Source: a virus | Strand: one strand, 5' to 3' | IMG/VR virus record: IMGVR_UViG_3300008107_000932 | Location: 1-21,556 of that record | Length of the DNA: 21,556 nucleotides | Shown here: positions 14,156 to 20,158 of the stretch, piece by piece | Position numbering within the stretch: position 1 is the stretch's first letter | Layout: the number at the start of each line of letters is the position of its first letter | The notes under the pieces: model-generated | What the model saw: the letters and a program-made list of their open reading frames with translations, nothing else | The model's database searches: none | What the model was told of the DNA's origin: nothing | Translations under genes and position numbers: made by a program

Positions 14156-14547
14156 GGTTTCACCGTGACAATGGAGGTGTCGGTTTCTTGCAGGGCGAGT
14201 TCCGTGACGTTCAGCCCAGTTGCTCGCAGTTCGGCAAGCAGATGGTCGGCCATATTTTCGGCCGACGTTGGGAACGGCACCTCGTACACGCGGCAGCACG
14301 CACCCGAGGCGAGCAGTGTGTCGCGAGCAGGGTCGGCAGCGTGCAGGAGCAGCGAGTGGTCAAGCCTGTCAAGCAGCGGCTTGACGCGGCTCTCGATCTC
14401 CTCAAAAAGCATAGTGATGCTGCCGTTGCGTGGTTCCTCAACTGTGACAGCGATGCCATAGCGATGCCCGTGAATCGACGCACACTTGCCGCCAATCTCT
14501 TCGTTGCGATGTGCTGCGTAGAACTTGAAGTGCTTCGTGATCGTCAT
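14152..14547 (-). CDS. queD: 6-carboxy-5,6,7,8-tetrahydropterin synthase
   Basis: 131 aa. It converts dihydroneopterin triphosphate to 6-carboxytetrahydropterin. Zinc ligands His13 (FYAAHR), His26 and His28 (IHGHRYG), the catalytic Cys22 (GKCASIHGH), Asp63-His64 (LDHS) and the PTSAEN motif are all present. Length is normal for QueD. The presence of the Cys and the pairing with queE and queC favour QueD over the related eukaryotic-type PTPS. Four-base ATGA overlaps bind it to queC upstream and queE downstream. Confidence 0.95.
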   Translation of the reverse strand: MTITKHFKFYAAHRNEEIGGKCASIHGHRYGIAVTVEEPRNGSITMLFEEIESRVKPLLDRLDHSLLLHAADPARDTLLASGACCRVYEVPFPTSAENMADHLLAELRATGLNVTELALQETDTSIVTVKP

Positions 14548-15200
14548 GCAGCGGCCAGCAGCGGGTCTGGCACTCCAGCGAACTCAAACGCCTCTGCACG
14601 CTCCGTGCAGGAGCCACATCTGCCACACGGGCGGTCACCACCCACGTAGCACGTCCACGTTTTTTCATATGGCACCCGCAACTCGACGCCACGCTTGCAG
14701 ATGTCGCCCTTGGTCATGTCGATGTAGGGGGCGTGAAGGGAGAGCGTGTGCCAATCGCACAGGCCTAACGCCTTGCCCATCGCTTCCACAAACTCGGGGC
14801 GACAGTCTGGGTAGATCGTGTGGTCGCCCGCGTGGGCTCCATAGGCCAGCCGGTCGGCCTTGCGGGCGATGGCGACGGCACCTGCGGCGGCCAGCATGAA
14901 CATATTGCGATTAGGCACCACGGTGAGTTTCATGCTCGGCTCGTCGTACTTGCCGAACGGCACCGGCACGTTCGGGTCGCTCTGGCTGCTGCCGGTCAAG
15001 AAGCCAGATAGGCTCGACAGATCGAGAACGTCGAACCGCACGCCGAGGCCGCGGCACAGGGTTTCAGCGTAAGTGAGTTCCTTGCCGTGCCGCTGCTTGT
15101 AGTTAACGCCGATGGCTTCGACCGAATCACCGTGGGCGATGAGGTCGTAAAGCAGGGTGGCGGAATCCATGCCACCGGACAGGATCAAGACGGTTTTCAT
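14544..15200 (-). CDS. queC: 7-cyano-7-deazaguanine (preQ0) synthase
   Basis: 218 aa. It converts CDG to preQ0 using ATP and ammonia. The PP-loop SGGMDS (residues 8-13), 'VNYKQRHGKEL', 'VPNRNM' (95-100), 'GDHTIYPDCRPEF' and the zinc site C184 with PCGRCGSC (C192, C195, C198) are intact. No glutamine amidotransferase domain is fused, so it is plain QueC, not the Gat-QueC that makes G+ in some phages. The stop overlaps queD and the start overlaps queF by 4 bases. Confidence 0.96.
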   Translation of the reverse strand: MKTVLILSGGMDSATLLYDLIAHGDSVEAIGVNYKQRHGKELTYAETLCRGLGVRFDVLDLSSLSGFLTGSSQSDPNVPVPFGKYDEPSMKLTVVPNRNMFMLAAAGAVAIARKADRLAYGAHAGDHTIYPDCRPEFVEAMGKALGLCDWHTLSLHAPYIDMTKGDICKRGVELRVPYEKTWTCYVGGDRPCGRCGSCTERAEAFEFAGVPDPLLAAA

Positions 15201-15583
15201 GAACGAGGCTCCTTGGGGGCGCAGGTTGCTTTTGCGACAATCGCCACGCCGCCCCGTGGCTTTTGATTCACAGTAGCCGTTGCGTCAACTTGCAGAGCGT
15301 CAGCGCAGTCTTGCGCGATCTTGTCTGCGAACTGCTCGCAGAACATTCCCGAGTTTCGAAACGACTGCACGTAGAGTTTGAACGTCTTACTTTCGATGCA
15401 GAGTTGCCCCGGTTCGTATTCGACCGTGATGGTGTACCAATCTGGTTGCCCCGTGACAGGACACATCGCGCAGCATTCGTCGCTGACCAAGCAAACTCGC
15501 TTGAGTCCGTGCGGCGAAGCAAAAGTTTCGAGACCATCAAACTGAGCGCGTGCCGTACCGAGTGCTTTCAAGTGCTCTGCCAT
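15197..15583 (-). CDS. queF: QueF-type preQ0 reductase, unimodular, with a His-to-Cys change
   Basis: 128 aa, the short unimodular form. The nucleophile and proton donor are present in CPVTGQPD (Cys41, Asp48). The NADPH-binding motif is present as ESKTFKLY (64-71), followed by SFRN, and the C-terminal KPRGG turn is kept. In the usual SFRNHGDFHE element this protein reads SFRNSGMFCE, so the normally conserved His of the H-E pair is Cys82 while Glu83 is kept. Because the NADPH motif is intact, reduction of preQ0 to preQ1 is the more likely activity. A changed reaction (archaeal QueF-L acts as an amidinotransferase but lacks the NADPH motif) is possible. It overlaps dpdA by 16 bases. Confidence 0.88.
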   Translation of the reverse strand: MAEHLKALGTARAQFDGLETFASPHGLKRVCLVSDECCAMCPVTGQPDWYTITVEYEPGQLCIESKTFKLYVQSFRNSGMFCEQFADKIAQDCADALQVDATATVNQKPRGGVAIVAKATCAPKEPRS

Positions 15584-16476
15584 AAATCAGCCTCCATAGC
15601 GCGGTCGCAGCGACCGTTTGCGTTCATCGCGAGCCGAACGTCGGACTTCGCGTTCCAACCGAGTTTTTCAAATAGTGCGCCCCACTTGGCGCGACACCTT
15701 GCCTCAAGTTCCAGATACCAGAGAACTTCGCAGCGCAGATCTTGCTTGCTTCCACGCACGCTCATCTTCCCGAACGTCTTCCAGTTTCCAAACGCGCACG
15801 GTCCCATTTCCCACGACGAAGCATCACACGAATGAAACGGAAATCGCAGCAACATGTCCTCTGCCACCCAGCCAAACGAATGGAACTTCTTGGGCCAAGC
15901 CTTTGCGAAGCACTGGTCGTAGAACTTCATGCTGTCTTTGATGGACTCGCCAAAGCGACACGAAAGACCGACCTTGTCCCAGCCAGCCGCGTATTCCTTC
16001 AAAATGCCCCAGTCGTCTCCAATATGAAAAACAGGCATGGCGTCAACGCCAGCCTGTTTCATCTTCTTTGCGTTTGCGAGTGATCCGGTTGCGGAGCCGA
16101 TCACGTCGAGCGCGATGATTTCGGAAAGTGACGAGTCTTTTGCTTTGATGGTTTTGCAGAACTGGATGTATTCAGAGAGATTGATTTCCGTTCCGCTGTT
16201 CCACGCGCTGAACGCTCCCGAGTCGAGCATCCAATCCCGGTAAGCGTATTGCTGCTGCTTCTTGATGAACTGCTCGATGTAGACATACGAGACAAGAATG
16301 GCGGGCAGCTTTTCTGGCTCAAGTCCCTTTCCGTTTCTTGCTCCAGCAAGCGTGTTGGTACCTTGTGCGCCTGGCCTGTGGGCAAGACGCACCTGCGGGG
16401 CCAATGCTTTTTCAAGAGCCTTGGGAGGCCCACCCATCGCCAGTCGGATAGACGGCACACTCACGCAGCACCCCAT
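15568..16476 (-). CDS. dpdA: DpdA-like DNA guanine transglycosylase (TGT superfamily)
   Basis: 302 aa from ATG 16476, preceded by GAAGAAA; a longer frame to 16563 lies inside the GNAT gene. The motif MLDSGAFSAW (Asp85) matches the DSGGFQ substrate-binding element of tRNA-guanine transglycosylases. LDVIGS (Asp124) and VFHIGDDWG follow the barrel, and FGWVAEDMLLRFPFHSCDASSW places Asp218 where the nucleophilic aspartate is expected. No CxCxxC zinc site as in tRNA enzymes is visible. Phage DpdA proteins exchange guanine in DNA for 7-deazaguanines; the adjacent queF, queC, queD, queE and folE would supply the base. A tRNA-directed role is the alternative. The DNA is noticeably AT-richer than the packaging genes. 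Confidence 0.8.
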   Translation of the reverse strand: MGCCVSVPSIRLAMGGPPKALEKALAPQVRLAHRPGAQGTNTLAGARNGKGLEPEKLPAILVSYVYIEQFIKKQQQYAYRDWMLDSGAFSAWNSGTEINLSEYIQFCKTIKAKDSSLSEIIALDVIGSATGSLANAKKMKQAGVDAMPVFHIGDDWGILKEYAAGWDKVGLSCRFGESIKDSMKFYDQCFAKAWPKKFHSFGWVAEDMLLRFPFHSCDASSWEMGPCAFGNWKTFGKMSVRGSKQDLRCEVLWYLELEARCRAKWGALFEKLGWNAKSDVRLAMNANGRCDRAMEADLWQST

Positions 16477-16907
16477 ATATTTTTCTTCATCGCAAGCACG
16501 TATCGTTTCTGCGATTTCTCTTTGGCGACTACTGCAAAGCCTCTTGATTTGTAGAAGCCACAAGCAGGAGTGCCCTCCACGACTTTCAGCGATATAGCGT
16601 GCCAGTGCCGCCGCTTTGAGAGGTCAATCAAGCACTTCATGAGCAGGGAGCCTATTCCTTTGCCTCGCTTGCTTTCGTCGACCGCATACTTGTAGATGGT
16701 GACAGTCCTGTCTTTTCTTGCATGGAACTGAAGGAAACCATCTACCTGTCCAGTAGCAGTGTCTTTCGCGACTAAAACTTCTTCGTTCTTTGCTGACTCA
16801 ATCCACCCGCCTCGCGGCAAGAAGCCAAGTGAGTCGACGTTCTTCCGCGCGATAGCTGAAATGGCGTCGATGTCTGACAGCGTCGCGAGCGATACCTTAT
16901 GCGTCAT
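16461..16907 (-). CDS. GNAT-family acyltransferase in the DNA-modification cluster
   Basis: 148 aa from ATG 16907, overlapping the ParB-like stop by 11 bases; the longer frame to 17114 is inside that gene. A typical GNAT: N-terminal 'ATLSDIDAISAIARKN', central strands, the acetyl-CoA pyrophosphate-binding RGKGIG (81-86) and a C-terminal GFYKSRGF (117-124). The segment 'LGFLPRGGWIESAKNEEVLVA' is found in a GNAT group I associate with phages. Its 3' end overlaps dpdA by 16 bases, so the two should be co-translated. The substrate is unknown. Plausible targets are the amine of preQ1 or, by analogy with the GNAT-fold Mom protein of phage Mu, adenine in DNA. A protein or antibiotic substrate is not excluded. 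Confidence 0.82.
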   Translation of the reverse strand: MTHKVSLATLSDIDAISAIARKNVDSLGFLPRGGWIESAKNEEVLVAKDTATGQVDGFLQFHARKDRTVTIYKYAVDESKRGKGIGSLLMKCLIDLSKRRHWHAISLKVVEGTPACGFYKSRGFAVVAKEKSQKRYVLAMKKNIWGAA

Positions 16908-17511
16908 GTGTTGAATGTTCTTCGCAGAGCAGCACAAGAAACTCAGCAATGTCTGTTTCTTCTCCAGCGGCGGCGACGACTGCTTCCCACTGTTCGGCAG
17001 AGAACCGAACAACGTGCCCGCTATCTTGTGAGCCTTGCTCGTCTTGTTCTCTGACGTGCGGTTTACTTCCGTCGTCGGCAGGCGGCGACCATTCGGCTGA
17101 AAGGAGCGGATCACGGATATAGTCTGGCCAGACCAGCGCAGCGAGATTGTCTTGCTGGTCTGCTAGTTGTTTGAATAGTGACGCGAGTGCTTCGCTGTCT
17201 TGATCTGCCATCGCCGCGAGCGGGTCGAGCGTGGCCAGAATCTTGTCGGCCTCGGCCTCGTTCACATCGAGGACCAGCACCGGCACGTCGCCGTCGCCAA
17301 GCGTTTCGGCACGCAGGTGACCGTCGATCAGCATGAGTGAGCCGTCGGGCAACTCGCGGGCGAGGCAGGCGTCGGCGAGGCCGACCTCGGCCAGCACGCC
17401 CCGGAGGGCGTCCTGCTGGGCCTTGGGGTGCGTCCGCCAGTTCTTCGGATTGGGTCTGAGGTCGCTCGCAGGGACCATACGGAGCGATTTGACGCGGTTT
17501 CGGATGTTCAT
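16897..17511 (-). CDS. ParB/Srx-like domain protein
   Basis: 204 aa. The N-terminal 100 residues are a ParB-like domain: 'MVPASDLRPNPKNWRTHPKAQ' and LIDGHLRAE (61-69), with 'VPVLVLDVNEAEADKILATLDPLAAMADQD' following, a pattern common to phage ParB-like proteins often fused to DNA methylases. No methylase domain follows; the C-terminal part has 'VRFSAEQWEAVVAAA' and 'AEFLVLLCEEH'. There is no HTH, so chromosome-partition function is unlikely. In bacterial Dpd islands DpdA works with DpdB, which as I recall is also a ParB-like ATPase; this gene may fill that place. No clear ribosome site precedes ATG 17511. Confidence 0.8.
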   Translation of the reverse strand: MNIRNRVKSLRMVPASDLRPNPKNWRTHPKAQQDALRGVLAEVGLADACLARELPDGSLMLIDGHLRAETLGDGDVPVLVLDVNEAEADKILATLDPLAAMADQDSEALASLFKQLADQQDNLAALVWPDYIRDPLLSAEWSPPADDGSKPHVREQDEQGSQDSGHVVRFSAEQWEAVVAAAGEETDIAEFLVLLCEEHSTHDA

Positions 17512-17573
17512 GTAGGGAAACTATTGGCTGGAGGAAACGGGCCGCAGAACGCAGATTTGGAAGCCGGAAAGGG

Positions 17574-17590
17574 GGGGGTCAAAAACCCCC
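17574..17590. repeat. G/C-run hairpin at the end of the 46-codon ORF
   Basis: On the plus strand GGGGGT-caaaa-ACCCCC forms a 6-bp stem with a 5-base loop, set in runs of eight G and five C. It overlaps the TGA of the small ORF (17579-17581) and lies 60-80 bases before the ParB-like start. There is no proper T-tract, so a standard terminator is not supported. Confidence 0.45.
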
Positions 17591-17719
17591 GACCACGCCC
17601 ATACAGGGAATACAGTTGGTTTTAGTGGTTGCCCCGGCGGTCGCACCCCCCCCTAGGGGGTCGGCCCTATGTATAAGGCTCCCTGACGCGTCGATCGGGA
17701 CCAAAAAGTCCACGTTCAT
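17579..17719 (-). CDS. Small ORF of unknown function downstream of the HNH gene
   Basis: 46 codons from ATG 17719, which forms an ATGA overlap with the HNH stop, the same junction type used across this operon. The product begins MNVDFLVPIDASGSLIHRAD, has a glycine/alanine/threonine-rich middle, and ends with NCIPCMGVVGGF, containing one CxxC pair. The reading passes through two G/C runs that encode glycines and proline. No family recognised. The coupling to the HNH stop is the main evidence that it is translated; the alternative is that this is a non-coding cis-acting stretch. Bases 17512-17578 hold no gene. Confidence 0.45.
   Translation of the reverse strand: MNVDFLVPIDASGSLIHRADPLGGGATAGATTKTNCIPCMGVVGGF
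17649..17660. repeat. Perfect 12-bp palindrome CCCCCTAGGGGG
   Basis: A run of eight C, then TA, then five G gives a perfect 12-bp palindrome. It lies inside the 46-codon ORF, about 60 bases from the HNH stop. Together with the nearby G/C-run hairpin it makes the most structured short region in the window. Confidence 0.6.
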
Positions 17720-18021
17720 CCATTCGTCATGGTTTTGCGGGTGTGACAGCCGTGGCAGAGGCACTGGCCGTTGTCTACCACGTACCGCAAGTCTGGCCGC
17801 ACCGCGACCGGAATGATGTGGTCGGCGTGAGCCTCCCGCTTCGCTCCGCAGGCTCGGCCACACGACCGGCAGAGGTAGCCATCGCGGAGCAGCACCGCGA
17901 GCCGCCATGCCTTGTGCTTGCCATCGCAGTAGCCTCGGGCCGCAGCGTTCGGTCTGGACTCCCGCCGCCGCACCTTCGCGGTGCTGCGCGGCAGTTTCCA
18001 CATCTCGATCCGCTGCGGCAT
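17716..18021 (-). CDS. HNH endonuclease
   Basis: 101 aa from ATG 18021. Zinc-knuckle CRSC (51-54), then HADHIIPVAV (Asp67-His68 of the HNH core), Asn84 in VVDNGQCLCHGC, and His93 after the second cysteine pair give a complete small HNH fold with a basic N-terminus. Such free-standing HNH proteins are frequently encoded next to terminase genes and in HK97-like phages are needed for efficient genome cutting during packaging. Here the terminase lies 4.8 kb downstream, separated by the deazapurine block. A homing endonuclease role is the alternative. Confidence 0.9.
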   Translation of the reverse strand: MPQRIEMWKLPRSTAKVRRRESRPNAAARGYCDGKHKAWRLAVLLRDGYLCRSCGRACGAKREAHADHIIPVAVRPDLRYVVDNGQCLCHGCHTRKTMTNG

Positions 18022-18025
18022 CGAC

Positions 18026-18382
18026 TCAACTCTTGAGGGTCAGGGTCGCCGATACCCCCGTGCCTGCGGTATTTCCGACCAGCACTTCGAGGTATGGCAC
18101 GCCGAACACGGCGTCAGGCAGGGCGTACATTCCACCCACCGAGGTCGATGGAGTCAGCGTGATGTCGGCCACCGAGCCGTCGGTGTTGTAGAGCCGCTTG
18201 AACGTGCCACCATCAGTCGAACCACCCCACATCTGGAGCGTGGTCGCTGCCGTCGCGATCGTGCCGATGTCCACGACCCCGCCAGCAAAGTCCTCAAGGT
18301 ACAGCGTGGTCGCCGACGCGGTGGACGTGGTCAGCGTGATGGGAACTTGCCGCGACCGGCGGCGCATCTTGATCTCGGACAT
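18026..18382 (-). CDS. Unknown beta-rich protein, possibly a virion component
   Basis: 118 aa from ATG 18382, with AGGAG 8 bases upstream. After a short basic start (KMRRRSRQVP) it is a threonine/alanine/glycine-rich, strand-like sequence with TTLQMWGGSTDGGTFKRLYN and FGVPYLEVLVGNTAGTG, consistent with a single beta-sandwich domain. No cysteines, membrane segments or enzyme motifs. It lies 4 bases from the HNH gene and after the LamG-like gene, so it could be an accessory virion or appendage protein. The 72 bases upstream (18383-18454) hold only this ribosome site and a weak CGGG/CCCG hairpin. Confidence 0.7.
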   Translation of the reverse strand: MSEIKMRRRSRQVPITLTTSTASATTLYLEDFAGGVVDIGTIATAATTLQMWGGSTDGGTFKRLYNTDGSVADITLTPSTSVGGMYALPDAVFGVPYLEVLVGNTAGTGVSATLTLKS

Positions 18383-18454
18383 CGCATCATCTCCTGTGGT
18401 GGCACGGGTCTTGCCCGCAACGTGGCCTGCGGTTCAGCCTATGGGCGGAGCCTG

Positions 18455-18745
18455 TCATCCTTGCAGCGGATTTTGCACCGCATCGCGGTACTCGGCCTCG
18501 GTGATCTCTGCTGCTGCACCGCTGCCAATCATGTAGCCAAGCATCTCCTCGGCAGCAGCGTACGCACAGAACTCGTCATTGACGGCTAAGACGATGCGTC
18601 CTGCTGCGTCCCGTGGAGCGACGGCAGCCGGATCAATACACGTCTGCGTTTTCGTCTCTTCGTTGGGGTGGCCCCATGCGGCATCAAGGGCAAGCCTTGC
18701 CTGCTCGTACACCTCGTCGCCAGCCTCGCAGCGGAAGTACCTCAT
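18455..18745 (-). CDS. Small acidic phage protein of unknown function
   Basis: 96 aa from ATG 18745, chosen over 18763 because it gives an ATGA overlap with the LamG-like stop. It opens MRYFRCEAGDEVYEQARLAL with DAAWGHPNEETKTQTC next, a pattern I associate with conserved small phage proteins ('gDevYe..R..lD.AWG.P'), then APRDAAGRIVLAV and an acidic helix EITEAEYRDAVQ. Cytoplasmic by composition. No function can be assigned. Confidence 0.8.
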   Translation of the reverse strand: MRYFRCEAGDEVYEQARLALDAAWGHPNEETKTQTCIDPAAVAPRDAAGRIVLAVNDEFCAYAAAEEMLGYMIGSGAAAEITEAEYRDAVQNPLQG

Positions 18746-19476
18746 GCCAAAGTTATTCCCCATTTTCGGGCCAAGGCTCGCTCTACAGTTGCGATTTCAC
18801 TTGAAGTCACCGCCCGTCCAAAAACGATGACTTCGCCAATCGACCCTGTCAGATATGAAGCGTCATAGCCAACTGCCCAAGACTGCGATGTCAATGCACG
18901 CCACGTTGCGAACGTGGTCGCACACGTCTCGGTTAAATAGGCTGCCCCATTGACCCGCAAAACTTGGGCATCAGAGTTCACGCTTGACGAACTGGTCAAA
19001 AGAACTCGCCCAGATGACGGAGGCGGTGGCGTCAGGTTTACGAACCGGGACTGCCGGAAATATCCGTGGTATGTTGTTGAGTTGAAGCGATCATGCCCAG
19101 ATCCGGCCGTTGATGTTTTAAACGCCGCATATTGCAAATCTGTTCCGCTCAGTTCGTACACCAAGAACGCACAAGCACCTGTCGAATCTGCCACGCTGGA
19201 GTTTGTTACTCCAGTGCGATCCAGCCCGTCGTTGATCCCGTCGAATGCAACTGCCGCCTTTCCGTTGATTGTCCCCGTGTATGCGGGCTGGTTGTTTGCT
19301 ACAGCCTGTGAGAAATGAAATCCGTTGCCGCTCTTGTCCCTCCACTCTGACACGGCCGAACCATTGAGCGTCAGCGTCGATGAGTCAGTGGCGTCGAGCC
19401 AAACCTTCAGGCCTGCAATGCTCTTAGGATTGAAGCCCGTGGCCCGTGGCCGCAGCAGTCGTGGACTCATCGGCAT
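18742..19476 (-). CDS. LamG/concanavalin A-like jellyroll protein
   Basis: 244 aa from ATG 19476, with AGGAG about 9 bases upstream. The sequence follows the LamG-like lectin-fold pattern: IAGLKVWLDATDSSTLTLNG, 'sEWRDKSGNG.hFsqa..nnQPaytg', 'NGKAAVAFDGINDGL', and a C-terminal SIGEVIVFGRAVTSSEIATV followed by 'ALARKWGI'. Domains of this kind bind carbohydrates and in phages are often part of tail tips, fibres or head appendages. No signal peptide. A role in binding host surface glycans is inferred from the fold only; it is far from the tail genes in this window, so another virion location is possible. Confidence 0.8.
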   Translation of the reverse strand: MPMSPRLLRPRATGFNPKSIAGLKVWLDATDSSTLTLNGSAVSEWRDKSGNGFHFSQAVANNQPAYTGTINGKAAVAFDGINDGLDRTGVTNSSVADSTGACAFLVYELSGTDLQYAAFKTSTAGSGHDRFNSTTYHGYFRQSRFVNLTPPPPSSGRVLLTSSSSVNSDAQVLRVNGAAYLTETCATTFATWRALTSQSWAVGYDASYLTGSIGEVIVFGRAVTSSEIATVERALARKWGITLA

Positions 19477-19479
19477 GGC

Positions 19480-19668
19480 TCAGTTCTCCTGCGTCGAGAC
19501 CGGATGAACTTCCTCCACGCCCACACGAACAGCATCCGCACCCACCATGGTTGCCCTTGCAGCAGCAACCGCAGCGGCGCATCGAGCGGGTTCGTTGTTG
19601 AGGTGATGCGTGTCAGCAGAAAGCCACACCAAGAGCGAGACGATCCACTTCCAGAACAGGGCGATCAT
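19480..19668 (-). CDS. Small membrane protein
   Basis: 62 aa from ATG 19668, overlapping the previous stop (ATGA) with GAGG upstream. It opens MIALFWKWIVSLLVWLSADT, one hydrophobic segment at residues 2-18, followed by an alanine-rich helix ('CAAAVAAARATMVGADAV') and an acidic tail. No family recognised. It is the last of three consecutive small membrane proteins after a membrane-anchored peptidase. Confidence 0.65.
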   Translation of the reverse strand: MIALFWKWIVSLLVWLSADTHHLNNEPARCAAAVAAARATMVGADAVRVGVEEVHPVSTQEN

Positions 19669-19916
19669 AGGGATGCCTCGTTGTATTTCTTCCAGACGAA
19701 CATGCACAGCAACGCACCGGCCACGCTGAGGACCAGACCTCCGGGAGCGTAATGGCTCCCCGTGATGATCGAACCGACCAGCCCGCCAGCCACCGATCCA
19801 GCCACGCCGATGCCGATGGTCACGAACCGCGAACGCGGCGCGACCGGTGGCCACAGCCACTCGGCCACGCTGCCAGCGATCCAACCGAACACCAGCCAGA
19901 CAATGATTCCAAGCAT
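19665..19916 (-). CDS. YmgE/GlsB-like (transglycosylase-associated family) membrane protein
   Basis: 83 aa from ATG 19916 (TGATG with the preceding gene). It has three hydrophobic segments: MLGIIVWLVFGWIAGSVAEW, VTIGIGVAGSVAGGLVGSII and GLVLSVAGALLCMFVWK, with the short polar turns and 'GIIvWLvfGwIAGsva' opening of the GlsB/YeaQ/YmgE family. The usual charged loop after the second segment is short here. Family members are small inner-membrane proteins of unclear function. In a phage and beside a peptidase it could be a holin or holin-like partner, but that is inference. Confidence 0.72.
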   Translation of the reverse strand: MLGIIVWLVFGWIAGSVAEWLWPPVAPRSRFVTIGIGVAGSVAGGLVGSIITGSHYAPGGLVLSVAGALLCMFVWKKYNEASL

Positions 19917-20158
19917 CACCAACCCTCCGAATGACAGATGTTTCCTTGCTCCCGGTAGAGCCGCTCCTGTCTCGGCGGCGGATCGGCGAACACAGCCACC
20001 CACAAGCCGAGCTTCGCCAGCCGCTGGAGAAACCGAACCACCGGCCGGTCGTGCTTCGGCACGAACGGGTTGATCGGATCGAACCCCGGCACGCACGCGA
20101 CCAAGTACCCCGCGACGAGGCACCCAAGACACGCGGCGACGAAGGTGTTTCGTGTCAC
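19916..20158 (-). CDS. Small membrane protein, GTG start coupled to the peptidase
   Basis: 80 aa. GTG 20158 is chosen because GTGA overlaps the peptidase stop, the same coupling seen at most junctions; an in-frame ATG at 20221 would give 101 aa but lies inside the peptidase gene. One hydrophobic segment (TFVAACLGCLVAGYLVACV, residues 5-23) is followed by 'PGFDPINPFVPKH', a basic stretch 'VRFLQRLAKLGLWVAVFADPP' and a polar tail. The cysteine near the end of the hydrophobic segment could be a lipobox-like site, though weak. Function unknown. Confidence 0.6.
   Translation of the reverse strand: MTRNTFVAACLGCLVAGYLVACVPGFDPINPFVPKHDRPVVRFLQRLAKLGLWVAVFADPPPRQERLYREQGNICHSEGW

Noticed and set aside
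14156-14299. Upstream extension of the queE frame
   Set aside because: Lies in queD; the family-like N-terminus begins at ATG 14155 with an ATGA overlap.
12963-15583. Block interpreted as host tRNA queuosine or folate genes
   Set aside because: No queA or queG and no folate genes are seen here, and the TGT-like protein lacks a visible zinc site. Location inside a packaging operon points to DNA modification, though tRNA use is not formally excluded.
16908-17114. Upstream extension of the GNAT frame
   Set aside because: Inside the ParB-like gene and polar, non-GNAT in character; the GNAT fold starts at ATG 16907.
18383-18454. Weak hairpin (CGGG/CCCG) as a terminator
   Set aside because: Stem of only 4-5 bp and no T tract; the interval is explained by the ribosome site of the next gene.
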